Shown: positions 8,358-18,055, counted from the stretch's first letter. The stretch: DNA of 58,665 nucleotides from Chloroflexota bacterium (GCA_003243965.1 QHBO01000022.1:1-58665); one strand, 5' to 3'. The notes: generated from the sequence alone by a model not told the origin. Numbers and translations are program-made.

Positions 8358-9832
8358 CCGAAGCGTCGCGCGATCTCCCTGCGCCCGGCGATCCCTCTCC
8401 GCCCGGCGATCTCCCCGTGTCGGGCGATCCCCCTCCGCCCGGCGGTCAGCCGGCATACCGGGTCGAGCACGACTCGATGGGCGAGGTCCGCGTTCCGCGC
8501 GACGCGAAGTGGGGCGCCCAGACGCAGCGAGCGGTGGAGAATTTCCCGATCAGCGGCGAGCGCCTGCCGCGCGCGCAGATCTGGGCCCTGGCCGCCATCA
8601 AGGCTGCGGCCGCGCGCGTCAACGGAGAGATGGGTGCGCTGCCGGCCGAGATGGCGTCCGCGATCCAGGTCGCTGCCGGCCAGGTCGCCGACGGACGATG
8701 GGACGACGAGTTTCCGATCGACATCTTCCAGACCGGCTCGGGGACGAGCAGCAACATGAACATGAACGAGGTCATCGCGCGCCTCGCTTCGGAGGCGCTC
8801 GGGACGGTGGTGCACCCGAACGATCACGTGAACGCCAGCCAGTCGAGCAACGACGTCTTCCCCTCGTCCATTCACCTCGCCGCCACGTCCGGGGTGGTGC
8901 GGGATCTGATCCCCGCGCTCGAGCTGCTTGCCGAGACGCTCGAGTCCAAGGCCGCGGAGTTCGCGGACGTGGTGAAGAGCGGGCGGACCCACCTGATGGA
9001 TGCCACGCCGGTGACGCTCGGCCAGGAGTTCGGCGGGTACGCCGCCCAGGTTCGCCATGGGGTCGAGCGCCTGAACGGGACGCTGCCACGCCTCGCGGAG
9101 CTGCCCCTGGGCGGGACTGCGGTCGGGACCGGGATCAACATGCCGCCGGGCTTCGCCGGGCGGGTGATCGAGCTCCTGGCCGAGGCCAGCGGGCTGCCGC
9201 TCACCGAGGCGCATGACCATTTCGAGGCGCAGGGGGCCCGGGATGGGGTGGTGGAGCTCTCCGGACAGCTGCGGACCATCGCGGTCAGCCTCTACAAGAT
9301 CAGCAACGACCTGCGCTGGATGAGCTCCGGCCCGCGGACCGGCTTGACGGAGATCTTCATCCCCGATCTCCAGCCGGGCTCGTCGATCATGCCCGGCAAG
9401 GTGAACCCGGTGATCCCCGAGGCGATGTGCATGGTCTGCGCGCAGGTCATCGGCCACGATGCCGCCATCGCCTTCGCGGGGGCGGCCGGCAACTTCGAGC
9501 TGAACGTGATGCTGCCGATCATCGGCCGCGACATCCTGGAGTCGATTCGGTTGTTGTCGCGCATGGTTCGCGTCTTCGCGGACCGATGTGTATCGGGAAT
9601 CGAGGCCAATGCGGAGCGCGCTCGCGAGTACGCGGAGAGCTCGCCATCGGTCGCCACGGCGCTGAATCGGTACATCGGCTACGAGGAGGCGGCGAAGGTC
9701 GCCAAGCAGGCGCTCGCCGAGCGCAAGACGGTCCGCCAAGTGGTGCGGGAACGCGGCTACGTGGAGCGTGGCCTGCTCAGCCTGGACGACCTGGATCGCG
9801 CCCTGGACGTGCTGGGCATGACTCGGCCCTGA
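8354..9832 (+). CDS. fumC: Class II fumarate hydratase
   Basis: Interconverts fumarate and malate in the TCA cycle. The 492-aa protein has the fumarase/aspartase signature [11 protein letters not shown], the substrate loop [13 protein letters not shown], and [17 protein letters not shown], which identifies it as fumarase rather than aspartase. About 30 residues at the N-terminus (9-32) are extra to the family and consist of four six-residue proline/glycine repeats ([24 protein letters not shown]); the conserved domain begins at [14 protein letters not shown] 8354 overlaps the DUF309 stop. A start after the repeats is not available as ATG until the methionine of that conserved stretch. Confidence 0.95.
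   Translation: MTEASRDLPAPGDPSPPGDLPVSGDPPPPGGQPAYRVEHDSMGEVRVPRDAKWGAQTQRAVENFPISGERLPRAQIWALAAIKAAAARVNGEMGALPAEMASAIQVAAGQVADGRWDDEFPIDIFQTGSGTSSNMNMNEVIARLASEALGTVVHPNDHVNASQSSNDVFPSSIHLAATSGVVRDLIPALELLAETLESKAAEFADVVKSGRTHLMDATPVTLGQEFGGYAAQVRHGVERLNGTLPRLAELPLGGTAVGTGINMPPGFAGRVIELLAEASGLPLTEAHDHFEAQGARDGVVELSGQLRTIAVSLYKISNDLRWMSSGPRTGLTEIFIPDLQPGSSIMPGKVNPVIPEAMCMVCAQVIGHDAAIAFAGAAGNFELNVMLPIIGRDILESIRLLSRMVRVFADRCVSGIEANAERAREYAESSPSVATALNRYIGYEEAAKVAKQALAERKTVRQVVRERGYVERGLLSLDDLDRALDVLGMTRP
8378..8449 (+). repeat. 18-bp tandem repeat, four imperfect units, within fumC
   Basis: Four 18-base units share the core CCCGGCGAT and stay in frame, encoding the Pro/Gly hexapeptides at the fumarase N-terminus. 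They are probably an expanded minisatellite and look disordered at the protein level. Confidence 0.75.
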
Positions 9833-9950
9833 GGTGCCTGGGCCGGGGTGCGCCGGCGTACAATCGCTGTCCGGCGCGTCCGGCCCGCCCGATGCGCGGA
9901 ACCGATGACCCCAGAGACGCGAATCCAACCCGAACAGGAGCCCTGACGAG

Positions 9951-11450
9951 GTGTCGAGCACGAATCGGAACCTGATCGGCGGCAGGTGGGTCGAGGCCCG
10001 CAGCGGCCGGACGTTCACCAGCGTCAGCCCCGCGAACCACGACGACGTGGTCGGTGAGTTCGCCGCCTCGTCCGCAGAGGACGTGCAGGCTGGCGTGGAA
10101 GCTGCCCGCGCCGCGTTTCCCGGCTGGTCGCTGCTGCCCGCCCCCAAGCGCGGCGAGATCCTGTTCCGCATCGCGCGGCTCCTCGCCGAGCACAAGGAGG
10201 AGCTGGCGCGGCTCATGACCCGCGAGATGGGCAAGGTGCTCGCCGAGGCCCGCGGCGACGTGCAGGAGGCGATCGACGTCGCGTACTACATGGCCGGCGA
10301 GGGGAGGCGCCTCTCCGGCCAGACGGTACCGTCCGAGATGCCCGACAAGTTCGCGATGAGCGTCCGGCGGCCGATCGGCGTCGCCGGGATCATCACGCCC
10401 TGGAACTTCCCGGTCGCGATTCCCGCCTGGAAGCTGTTCCCCGCGCTGATCTGCGGCAACACGGTGGTCATGAAACCTGCGACCGATACCCCGGCCTGCA
10501 TGGCGCGCTTCGTCGAGCTGCTGATCGAGGGTGGCCTCCCGGACGGTGTCGTGAACCTGATCACCGGCTCGGGCGGCGAGGTCGGGGACGCGATCGTCGC
10601 CCATCCGGACATCCGGCTGATCAGCTTCACCGGCCACACCGATACCGGCGTCGAGATCTCCCGTCGTGCGGCCGCGACGCTGAAGCGGGTCAGCCTGGAG
10701 CTGGGCGGCAAGAACCCGATCGTGATCTGGGAGGACGCAGACCTGCAGCTCGCCCTCGACAGCGTGGTCTGGTCTTCGTTCGGCACGGCCGGCCAGCGCT
10801 GCACCGCCGCGTCGCGACTGATCGTCCATCGGCGCATCCATGACGAGTTCGTCGAGGCGCTGCGCACCCGGGTCGCGGCGCTGGTCCTCGGCGACGGGCT
10901 CGATGAGCTGACCGATGTCGGGCCGGTGATCAACGACCGCGCTGTCGAGCGGATCGCCTCCTACGCCGCCATCGGTCGCAACGAGGCGGAGCTGGTGATC
11001 GGCGGCGAGCCGGCGCGGGACGGGAAGCTGGCCAAGGGCTCGTTCTTCCAGCCGACGATCTTCGCCAACGCCCGGCCGGACGCTCGGATCGCCCAGGAGG
11101 AGATTTTCGGCCCGGTCACCACGGTCGTCCCGGTCGATGACTGGCAGCAGACGGTGGAGATCGTCAACAGCGTGAAGTATGGACTCTCATCCTCGCTCTT
11201 CACCCGCGACGTGAATCTCGCGTTTCGCAGCATCCGCGACTTCGACACCGGTCTGGGATACGTGAACCACGGAACCATCGGCGCCGAGGCGCATCTGCCG
11301 TTCGGCGGCACCAAGGCGACCGGCAACGGCCACCGCGAGGTGGGACAGGCCGCGCTCGACTTCTTCAGCGAGTGGAAGAGCGTGTACGTCGACTACTCCG
11401 GGCGCCTGCAGCGGGCGCAGATCGACACCACCTTCGTCGACCAGGGGTAG
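9951..11450 (+). CDS. NAD(P)-dependent aldehyde dehydrogenase
   Basis: A 499-aa aldehyde dehydrogenase superfamily enzyme with PWNFPVAIPAWKLFPALICGN, LELGGKNP (catalytic glutamate) and FGTAGQRCTAASRL (catalytic cysteine). The TAGQRCT form and the ending HLPFGGTKATGNGHRE resemble semialdehyde dehydrogenases acting on amino-acid-derived aldehydes, but the substrate is not certain. The GTG start is preceded by AGGAG at about ten bases; a TACAAT -10 box lies at 9860, leaving a 90-base leader. It sits among two other aldehyde dehydrogenases and an aminotransferase. Confidence 0.87.
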   Translation: MSSTNRNLIGGRWVEARSGRTFTSVSPANHDDVVGEFAASSAEDVQAGVEAARAAFPGWSLLPAPKRGEILFRIARLLAEHKEELARLMTREMGKVLAEARGDVQEAIDVAYYMAGEGRRLSGQTVPSEMPDKFAMSVRRPIGVAGIITPWNFPVAIPAWKLFPALICGNTVVMKPATDTPACMARFVELLIEGGLPDGVVNLITGSGGEVGDAIVAHPDIRLISFTGHTDTGVEISRRAAATLKRVSLELGGKNPIVIWEDADLQLALDSVVWSSFGTAGQRCTAASRLIVHRRIHDEFVEALRTRVAALVLGDGLDELTDVGPVINDRAVERIASYAAIGRNEAELVIGGEPARDGKLAKGSFFQPTIFANARPDARIAQEEIFGPVTTVVPVDDWQQTVEIVNSVKYGLSSSLFTRDVNLAFRSIRDFDTGLGYVNHGTIGAEAHLPFGGTKATGNGHREVGQAALDFFSEWKSVYVDYSGRLQRAQIDTTFVDQG

Positions 11451-11551
11451 CAGCTCCGTGCGAGGTTTGGTCGCGGTCGGCCCGGGGCGACCGGCCCGAG
11501 GCGACTGGCCCGCGCGCTGGACGGGACGGGATTGGCCGGCGGCTTTGACCG

Positions 11552-11573
11552 ATGCTGGCGCCCGTGCCAGCAT
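11552..11573. other. Inverted repeat upstream of the LON-domain gene
   Basis: ATGCTGGC at 11552-11559 and GCCAGCAT at 11566-11573 form an eight-base perfect stem with a six-base loop, ending 12 bases before the ATG at 11585. It starts within a copy of TGACCGATG (11546-11554). It could be an operator or a translation-modulating hairpin. Confidence 0.4.
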
Positions 11574-11584
11574 GACCGCCAGCC

Positions 11585-12298
11585 ATGCGACTGCCCTTCT
11601 TCCCACTCCACATGGTCGCGTTTCCGCACCTGCCGCTCCCGGTGCACATCTTCGAGGAGCGGTATCGGGCCATGACCCGCGACCTGCTTGCTGCCGAGAG
11701 CCCCTACCAGGGCCGCTTCGCGGTGAGCATGATCGTGGACGGCCAGGAGGCCGACGCCGATCCGGCCGCCCGCGCGGTGGGCACGATCTGCGAGGTCCGC
11801 ACCGCCGAGGAGCTCCCCGACGGTCGCTGGGTGATGCTGGCCGTCGGCGTCACGCGGGCGACGTTGACCGGGATCGACCATGCGCGGTCGTACGCCACGA
11901 TCGAGGCGCTCCCGCTGCCGGAGCTGAGCGGGTCCGACGCGGCCGTGCTCCTGCCCCGCGCGCAGGCTGCGCTCGACGAGTACATGCGGACGGTGAAACA
12001 GTTCGTGGCCTCCGCAGCGTCCGTTGGCAAACGCTCGCAGGAGATCAGCAGCGTGGCGGCGTCACTGGACGAGGTCCTCAAGCCGATCCGCCTTCCGGAT
12101 GATCCGCTGGCGGCCAGCTACGCGGTCGGCGGGGTGCTGCAGATCGAGCTGACCCGCAAGCAGGCGTTGCTCGAGCTTCCCGACGCCGCCACCCGGCTGC
12201 GTGCGGAGATCGACCTGCTTCGCAGCGAGTCCCGCTTCCTCTCCGAGGGTGCGCTGCCTCCGGTCATCTCCAGCGATCTGTCCTACAACCCCAACTGA
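11585..12298 (+). CDS. LON substrate-binding domain protein
   Basis: A 237-aa protein consisting of the N-terminal domain of Lon protease without ATPase or peptidase. The opening MRLPFFPLHMVAFPHLPLPVHIFEERY is the typical LON/PUA-like start, and the helical C-terminal half contains the long helix seen in Lon N-domains. Stand-alone versions are widespread and presumed to bind unfolded or specific proteins; function is not established. The next gene starts three bases after its stop. Confidence 0.9.
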   Translation: MRLPFFPLHMVAFPHLPLPVHIFEERYRAMTRDLLAAESPYQGRFAVSMIVDGQEADADPAARAVGTICEVRTAEELPDGRWVMLAVGVTRATLTGIDHARSYATIEALPLPELSGSDAAVLLPRAQAALDEYMRTVKQFVASAASVGKRSQEISSVAASLDEVLKPIRLPDDPLAASYAVGGVLQIELTRKQALLELPDAATRLRAEIDLLRSESRFLSEGALPPVISSDLSYNPN

Positions 12299-12301
12299 CC
12301 G

Positions 12302-13282
12302 ATGCCCGCGCTCCGAGGAAAGGCCGCGGTTCCGATCGCGCTGGCGCTGCTGCTGACCGCCTGCCTCGCCACGCCGACCGGTGATCCATCGCGCTCGACG
12401 CCCGGTGGCAGCGGGGCGTCGACCTCCAGCGCAGATGTGCCCGAGCCATCGGCAGGCGCGGAGTCGGAGAGCCCGATCGAGACATCGTCCCCCGCGACTG
12501 CGAGCGCAGCGAGGAGCGCCACCGCCCTCGCCACGCCCTCGACCTCGCCGGCGTGGCCGACGCCGGGCAGCTGCCGCTCCGGTGCGCGCGTCATCGACGC
12601 GTCGCCACAGACCCTGTACTCCGTTCCGGCTGCCGGCAACGAGATGGCCCTGACGTTCGACATGGGGGGTCGCCTGGATCCGGCGATCCAGATCATGAAT
12701 CTTCTGATCGCCAGCGGGGTGTGCGCCACCATCTTCCCGACCGGGGCGATGAGCCAGACCGCACAGGGCGGTCAGGTGCTGGCCATCATCCGCGCTCACC
12801 CGGAGCTCTTCGAGGTCGGAAACCACACGATGCACCACTGCGACCTGGTGCGCGGTGGGCTCGGATCGCCGACGACGGCGCCGTGTGCCACCGGTGGCGC
12901 CCCATCGGCGTCATTCACGCGCGCCGAGCTGACCGATTCCGCCGCGATCCTGCGTGCCGCAACCGGTCAGGACCCGGCTCCGTACTGGCGACCGCCATAC
13001 GGGTCGTTCAACGGCGCGGTGCTCGCGGCCGCGGCCTCTGTCGGCTACCCGAAGACGCTGATGTGGAGCATAGATACCATCGACTGGAAGCCGGTCGCCG
13101 ATGGCGGACCGACCGCATCGCAGATTGCCGCCAACGTCGTCGATCACGCCGCCGGCGGGTCGGTGGTGCTGATGCACCTCGGCGGCTACAACACCCTCGA
13201 TGCCCTGCGCAGCATGATTCCCGCGCTCCGTGCGCGCGGCATGCTGCTCACGTCGGTCTCCGACCTGCTCGACGGGCACTGA
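12302..13282 (+). CDS. Lipoprotein polysaccharide deacetylase (NodB domain)
   Basis: A 326-aa exported carbohydrate esterase family 4 enzyme that removes acetyl groups from surface polysaccharide or peptidoglycan. A signal peptide with lipobox LLLTAC ends at cysteine 20, followed by a Ser/Thr/Pro-rich spacer to about residue 95. The NodB domain has ALTFDMGG (first aspartate of the usual DD pair, second replaced by MG), the metal motif GNHTMHH (HxxxH) and YWRPPYGSFN. Substitution in the first motif (TFDDG in classical members) is seen in related families, and activity remains likely. The start ATG sits in TGACCGATG directly behind the upstream stop. Confidence 0.85.
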   Translation: MPALRGKAAVPIALALLLTACLATPTGDPSRSTPGGSGASTSSADVPEPSAGAESESPIETSSPATASAARSATALATPSTSPAWPTPGSCRSGARVIDASPQTLYSVPAAGNEMALTFDMGGRLDPAIQIMNLLIASGVCATIFPTGAMSQTAQGGQVLAIIRAHPELFEVGNHTMHHCDLVRGGLGSPTTAPCATGGAPSASFTRAELTDSAAILRAATGQDPAPYWRPPYGSFNGAVLAAAASVGYPKTLMWSIDTIDWKPVADGGPTASQIAANVVDHAAGGSVVLMHLGGYNTLDALRSMIPALRARGMLLTSVSDLLDGH

Positions 13283-13313
13283 GCCCACCATCTGGCGCGC
13301 CGGGAGCGCGAGC

Positions 13314-14681
13314 TCAGCCGCCGACCTCCTGCATTCCGCGCTTCGGCCGTGCGGCGGCGGGCAGGGCGTCGCTGAAGATGCGAAGCGCGGCGTCGACCGC
13401 TTGCGGGTCGACCATCAGCGGCGGGCTGAACCGGAGCGCCGCCTCACCGCACTCGAGCACCAGCAGGCCGCGCTCGAAGGCGGCCTGCTGCACGGCATTG
13501 GCGGCCTCATGGCTTGCGAATTCGACGGCCACCATCAAGCCGACGCCCCGGATGTCGCGCACGTCGGACGTCCCGTTCGCCGCCTGCTGCAGGCCGGCAA
13601 GCAGCCGCTTGCCCATGACCCCCGCATTCTGACGCAGCCCTCGGTCGATCAGGTCCAGCGTCGCCAGGCCCGCTGCGCAGCACACCGGATTGCCGGCAAA
13701 GGTGCTGCCGTGCGCTCCTGGCCCCCAGGTCCACAGGGAGGCGCGCCCCAGCATGGCGCCGAGCGGCATCCCGCTGGCGATCCCCTTGGCCGCGGTCACG
13801 ATGTCCGGCTCCACGCCGGCGTGCTCGATTGCCCACCACCTCCCGGTGCGACCCATCCCGGACTGGATCTCGTCGGCGACGAGCAGGATCCCATGCTCGT
13901 CGCAGATCTCTCGCAGGCCGCGGAGGAAGGCCGCCGGTGCCGCGAAGTAACCACCCTCGCCCTGGATCGGCTCGACCACGATGGCGGCCACGTCGCTCGG
14001 CGCAATCAGGCGGCCGAGGACCGTGCGCCGCAGCGTCTCCAGCTCGGCGGTCCCGTCGCCGCCGGTGCGCTCGCGCCAGCCGCGGACACGCGGAAACGGC
14101 GCGTGGAAGGTCATCGGCAGCAGCGGGCCGAACCCAGCGCGCTGCTTGATTTTCGAGTTCGTGAGCGACAACGCGCCCATCGTCCGCCCGTGAAAGCCGG
14201 CCTCGAAGGCGATGATCCCCGGTCGCCGGGTGTGGTAGCGGGCCAGCTTGATCGCCGCCTCGACGGCTTCCGTGCCCGAGTTGGTGAGGAACACGCGCGC
14301 CGGCTCGCGGAACGGAGCGATCGCCGCCAGACGTTCCATGAACTCGACGTAGCGCGGCTCGTAGAAGTCGGTGGCCGCGATGTGGATCAGCTCGCCGGCC
14401 TGCCGGCGGATCGCGTCCACGACCTCTGGGTGCGCGTGGCCGGTGCTGGCCACCGCGATCCCTGCGGCGAAGTCCAGGAAGCGGTTCCCATCGACGTCGG
14501 TCACGACGTAGCCCTCGCCGCGCGCGGCCGCGAGCGGATAGGCGCGCGTCAGGCTGGGACTCGCCACGCGCTGGTCTCGCTCGATGAGCGCGCGCGCGCG
14601 AGGGCCTGGCAGCTCGGTGATCAGGTACGGCGCAGCGAGGCGCGAGCCGGCGGTCGCCCGCCGTGGCGTCTGGGTGGTCAT
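13314..14681 (-). CDS. Class III aminotransferase, 4-aminobutyrate type
   Basis: A 455-aa PLP enzyme of the GabT/ArgD group. Conserved elements are LTNSGTEAVEAAIKLAR, AFEAGFHGRTMGALSLT, VVEPIQGEGGY, ADEIQSGMGRTG and the PLP lysine in TAAKGIASGMPLGA. It most likely transfers the amino group of GABA or a similar omega-amino acid to 2-oxoglutarate; acetylornithine or ornithine cannot be excluded. The context of aminobutyraldehyde dehydrogenase and PruA supports amine and GABA catabolism. The start is preceded by GGAG, and a TAAGAT -10 box lies about 60 bases upstream. Confidence 0.88.
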   Translation of the reverse strand: MTTQTPRRATAGSRLAAPYLITELPGPRARALIERDQRVASPSLTRAYPLAAARGEGYVVTDVDGNRFLDFAAGIAVASTGHAHPEVVDAIRRQAGELIHIAATDFYEPRYVEFMERLAAIAPFREPARVFLTNSGTEAVEAAIKLARYHTRRPGIIAFEAGFHGRTMGALSLTNSKIKQRAGFGPLLPMTFHAPFPRVRGWRERTGGDGTAELETLRRTVLGRLIAPSDVAAIVVEPIQGEGGYFAAPAAFLRGLREICDEHGILLVADEIQSGMGRTGRWWAIEHAGVEPDIVTAAKGIASGMPLGAMLGRASLWTWGPGAHGSTFAGNPVCCAAGLATLDLIDRGLRQNAGVMGKRLLAGLQQAANGTSDVRDIRGVGLMVAVEFASHEAANAVQQAAFERGLLVLECGEAALRFSPPLMVDPQAVDAALRIFSDALPAAARPKRGMQEVGG

Positions 14682-14753
14682 CGAACCAACTCCGTTGTGC
14701 GGAGCGGCGCGTCCTGCCCGCGCCTTTGGCTAGGGCCTGATCTTACCAGCCGC

Positions 14754-15809
14754 TTATCTGCCGCTTACCGCAGCGGCAATCTCGCCGACAAGGCCGGGCC
14801 CCCGATACACGAGACTCGTCCAGACCTGCACCAGCGAGGCGCCGGCGAGAACCGCGTGCCGGGCATCCTCGGCGCCAAAGATGCCGCCGGATGCGATCAC
14901 CGCGAACCGGTCGCCGGTCAGCTCGCGGGCCCGCCGCAGGGCCGAGACAACACCGCTGCGGAGCGGGCGTCCGGATAAGCCTCCGATTTCGGTCCGCGCC
15001 GGGGAGCGCAGCGCGTGGCGGGCGGTGGTGGTGTTGGAGAGGATCAGCCCCTCGGCCGGAGTGTCGGCCAGCGCGGTCACGGTGCTGTCGAATCCCGTCG
15101 CAGACAGGTCGGGCGAGAGCTTGACCACAAGCGGCCGGACGACCGGCTGAGCGCAGAGTTGCTCCACCAATGCCACCAGACGGGGCGGCTCCTGGAGATC
15201 GCGGATCCCGGGTGTGTTCGGAGAGGAGACGTTGATCGTGACGTAGTCCGCGACGGGTGCCACGGCCCGGTACGCGGCAAGGTAGTCGTCGACCGTCGCC
15301 TCGTCCCGCGTGTCTCGGCCGCGGCCGATGTTCACTCCGACGACGAACCCGCGCGGCAGGCGGTCGCGCACCAGGTGCAGGCGCTCCGCGAGGGCGGCGG
15401 CGCCGGCATTGTTGAAGCCCATGCGGTTGATCAGCGCGTCGTCGGCGATGAGCCGGAACACCCGTGGGCGGGGGTTGCCCGGCTGCGGCAGCCGCGTGAC
15501 GGTGCCGACCTCCGCGAAGCCCAGCCCGAGCGCTGCCCAGCCGCGCAGCGCCACGCCATCCTTGTCGAAACCGGCGCCGACGCCGAGCCGGTTGCGGAAC
15601 TCGAGGCCGAGCAAGCGTGCCCCGGCGCCGCCGTTCCGGCCGCCGGACCCGCTGCGACCGGCGCCCCCGGTCGCCGCCAGCAGCGCGCGACCAAGGGAAT
15701 GATCGCCGGCGATCCGCAGCGTGGCCAGCGCGGCGTGGTGTGCACGCTCGGCATCAATCCGAAACAGGGCGGGCCGAACCGCGCAGTACGCGGCCGTCCG
15801 CCAACTCAT
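14754..15809 (-). CDS. pyrD: Dihydroorotate dehydrogenase (quinone), class 2
   Basis: Oxidises dihydroorotate to orotate in pyrimidine synthesis, passing electrons to the quinone pool. The 351-aa protein has the class 2 N-terminal helix (RTAAYCAVRPALFRIDAERAHHA) that binds membrane and quinone, then NRLGVGAGFDKDG, INRMGFNNAG, the catalytic serine region NVSSPNTPG and the flavin loop ASGGI. About 15 Gly-rich residues (GRSGSGGRNGGAGA) are inserted between the helix and barrel. It begins three bases after the upstream stop, within a TGACCGATG junction. Confidence 0.94.
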   Translation of the reverse strand: MSWRTAAYCAVRPALFRIDAERAHHAALATLRIAGDHSLGRALLAATGGAGRSGSGGRNGGAGARLLGLEFRNRLGVGAGFDKDGVALRGWAALGLGFAEVGTVTRLPQPGNPRPRVFRLIADDALINRMGFNNAGAAALAERLHLVRDRLPRGFVVGVNIGRGRDTRDEATVDDYLAAYRAVAPVADYVTINVSSPNTPGIRDLQEPPRLVALVEQLCAQPVVRPLVVKLSPDLSATGFDSTVTALADTPAEGLILSNTTTARHALRSPARTEIGGLSGRPLRSGVVSALRRARELTGDRFAVIASGGIFGAEDARHAVLAGASLVQVWTSLVYRGPGLVGEIAAAVSGR

Positions 15810-15812
15810 CGG

Positions 15813-16217
15813 TCAGTCGTCGGTCGCGCGCGGAAACGCCATCTCCGGAGGCCAGACCGGCGGCAGCGGTGCGCCGTCGGCATCGGTCTCTGACCCGGAC
15901 GGAGCCATCAGCTCGTGCCACACCTCGGTCCCGGCGGCCGGTGGGTCGTTCAGCTCCTTGAGTGCCACCACCCCGTCGAAGCGGATGCTGCCCGGCTCGC
16001 CCGCATCGGTCTCGTAGTCGCCCTCGTACTCGATCGCCATCTCGACGGCGCGCACCAGGACATGCTCCTCGTCCTCTCCGTCAATCAGGATCACGCGGTC
16101 CTCGACCAGCTGCGGCCGCCGCGCCTCCCCGACGAGGTACGAGTAGCGCAGCTCGACGGCGAACCAGCCGCTCGAGTCGACCACCGCCTCGCCCCCCTGC
16201 GCGAGGGCCTCCGTCAC
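15813..16217 (-). CDS. Small hypothetical protein between pruA and pyrD
   Basis: A 134-aa acidic, beta-rich protein beginning GTG at 16217 and overlapping the pruA stop by four bases. The core WFAVELRYSYLVGEARRPQLVEDRV and the repeated acidic strands resemble DUF4288-like small proteins, but I am not certain of this. No signal peptide, membrane segment or catalytic motif is visible. Its conserved spacing (overlap with pruA, three bases to pyrD) indicates one leftward operon. Confidence 0.65.
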   Translation of the reverse strand: MTEALAQGGEAVVDSSGWFAVELRYSYLVGEARRPQLVEDRVILIDGEDEEHVLVRAVEMAIEYEGDYETDAGEPGSIRFDGVVALKELNDPPAAGTEVWHELMAPSGSETDADGAPLPPVWPPEMAFPRATDD

Positions 16218-17806
16218 GCGGGCGGCTCCTCGCCCACCACGGTCTGCGACTGCTCGCGCAGGAACTGCTGGACGTAATACGGCCCCAGCCCATTCTTGCC
16301 GCTCGAGCCGGATCCTTTCCAGCCGCCGAACGACTGGATGCCCGGCCAGGCGCCGGTGGTCGCCCCAGCGCGGCGGTTGACGTACACCACGCCGGCCTCG
16401 ATCGTGTCGAGGAACTGCCTGATCTCGCCGCGGTCGTGGCTGTAGATCCCGGCCGTCAACCCGTACGGCGTCTCATTCGCGAGGCGCAGTGCCTCGTCCA
16501 CAGAGCCGACCTCGCCGATGACCAGCAGCGGCACGAAGAGCTCGTCGCGAAAGAGTCGGTGGTCGGTCGGCAGGCCGGTGATGATCGTGGGCGTCGGGAA
16601 ATAGCCACGCTCCAGGCCCGCGTCGGTGAGCACCGCCCCGCCGGCGCGGATCTCGGCTCCGTCCCGCCGCGCCTCATCGACCGCCGCGCGGAAGGTGTTG
16701 ATTGCCCGCTCATTGATGACCGGCCCCATCCAACTCTCGCGCTGCGTGGGATCCCCGACCCGGATGGCGCGCGTCCGCTCGACGAGCTTGTCAACGAATG
16801 CGTCGGCCACCGCGCGCTCCACATACACGCGGCTGTTGGCGCTGCACTTCTGGCCGTCGTAGCCGAATGCGGCGCGCATCACGCCCTCGGCGGCCTCGTC
16901 CAGATCCGCCTTCGCGGTCACGATCGCGGGGTTCTTGCCGCCCATCTCGGTGATGATCGGCCGCGGGTAGTCTCGGGTGAAGCTGCGCTGCAGACGCATC
17001 CCGACCTCATAGGAGCCGGTGAAGACCATTCCGTCGATGTCCGGGTTTTCCTCCAACTCGGCGCCGACCGATTCACCCGGGCCTGTGACCAGGTTCACGA
17101 CTCCGGCCGGAACCCCCACCTCCCGGAGGACGCGGACGAACTCGTAGGCGAGTAGCGGTGCGTCCGACGACGGTTTCATGATGACCGTGTTGCCCGCGAT
17201 CAGCGCGCCGGCAGCCGGGCCGCCGGAGAGTGCCATTGGGAAGTTGAAGGGGCTGATGACGGCCCACACGCCGTGCGGCTTGAGGACGCTGCGGGTGTGC
17301 TCGTCCGGCGAGAGCGATCCCATGGGTCTCACGAACCCGTCGTTGCGCTCCATCTCGCTCCCGTAGTAGCGGATCAGGTCGGCGGTCTCCTCCACGTCGC
17401 CGAGTGCCTCGAGACGATTCTTGCCGACCTCGAAGGACATCAGCGCCGCGTAGCGGAACTGGCGCTCGCTGATCAGGTCCGCTGCGCGGCGCAGTAGCGC
17501 CAGCCGCGCCTGCCAACCGAGCGCACGCCACGCCGGGAAGGCGCGTCTGGCGGCCGCGACCGCATCGCGAACATCCTGTCGGGTGCCGATCGGGAAGCGC
17601 GAAACGACGATCCGGGTATCGATCGGGGAGCGGTCCTCGAACGTCTGGCGACCGGTCCGCTCCTCGTCGCCGATGATCATCGGGTAGCTGCGGCCGAGCT
17701 CGCCACGCACGGCGCCGACCGCCTCGTCGAAGGCGGTCTGCAGCTCCTCGTTGTCGGCGCTGAGGGTGGCGTACGTGATCTTCATCCGCGGAGTGGCGGT
17801 GGCCAT
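16214..17806 (-). CDS. pruA: L-glutamate gamma-semialdehyde (P5C) dehydrogenase
   Basis: Oxidises glutamate semialdehyde to glutamate in proline and arginine breakdown. The 530-aa length is that of the RocA/PruA family. Motifs are SPFNFPMALSGGPAAGALIAGN, the catalytic glutamate in TEMGGKNP, the catalytic cysteine in YDGQKCSANSRV, and the C-terminal FGGWKGSGSSGKNGLGPYY typical of P5C dehydrogenases. The ATG is within GACCGATG, with AGGAGG 11 bases before it. No proline dehydrogenase gene is in the window. It heads an operon with the small gene and pyrD. Confidence 0.93.
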   Translation of the reverse strand: MATATPRMKITYATLSADNEELQTAFDEAVGAVRGELGRSYPMIIGDEERTGRQTFEDRSPIDTRIVVSRFPIGTRQDVRDAVAAARRAFPAWRALGWQARLALLRRAADLISERQFRYAALMSFEVGKNRLEALGDVEETADLIRYYGSEMERNDGFVRPMGSLSPDEHTRSVLKPHGVWAVISPFNFPMALSGGPAAGALIAGNTVIMKPSSDAPLLAYEFVRVLREVGVPAGVVNLVTGPGESVGAELEENPDIDGMVFTGSYEVGMRLQRSFTRDYPRPIITEMGGKNPAIVTAKADLDEAAEGVMRAAFGYDGQKCSANSRVYVERAVADAFVDKLVERTRAIRVGDPTQRESWMGPVINERAINTFRAAVDEARRDGAEIRAGGAVLTDAGLERGYFPTPTIITGLPTDHRLFRDELFVPLLVIGEVGSVDEALRLANETPYGLTAGIYSHDRGEIRQFLDTIEAGVVYVNRRAGATTGAWPGIQSFGGWKGSGSSGKNGLGPYYVQQFLREQSQTVVGEEPPA

Positions 17807-17932
17807 CGGTCGTTCTGCCTCCTCGGGACCCGGTGGGCGATCACGACGCGGCCGCCGCGCCCCGTCGCGGTGGCTGAGCGGCTCGTCGCGCGGGGCCCAT
17901 TATCGCACCGGCGCGCGCCCGGGCATGCCGAA

Positions 17933-18004
17933 GGCCAGGCTCCGGGGGGAGAAGAGCCTGGCCTCCGACGCGCAAATCATAGAGGCGGCAACTGGGCGGC
18001 GCAA
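17933..18004 (-). promoter_or_regulatory. pruA promoter and 5' leader hairpin
   Basis: On the minus strand TTGCGC (complement of 17999-18004) is followed after 17 bases by TATGAT (complement of 17976-17981), a good promoter pair. Just downstream, GGCCAGGCTC and GAGCCTGGCC (17933-17942 with 17954-17963) form a ten-base perfect hairpin with an 11-base loop. It has no T-tract, so it is not a simple terminator, and lies in what would be a leader of roughly 165 bases. The rest of 17807-18055 holds no gene. Confidence 0.5.
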
Positions 18005-18055
18005 GGCATCTCGGCACCGATTGACGCGACCCGGGCGGCGGGTCGTGTGGCACCG

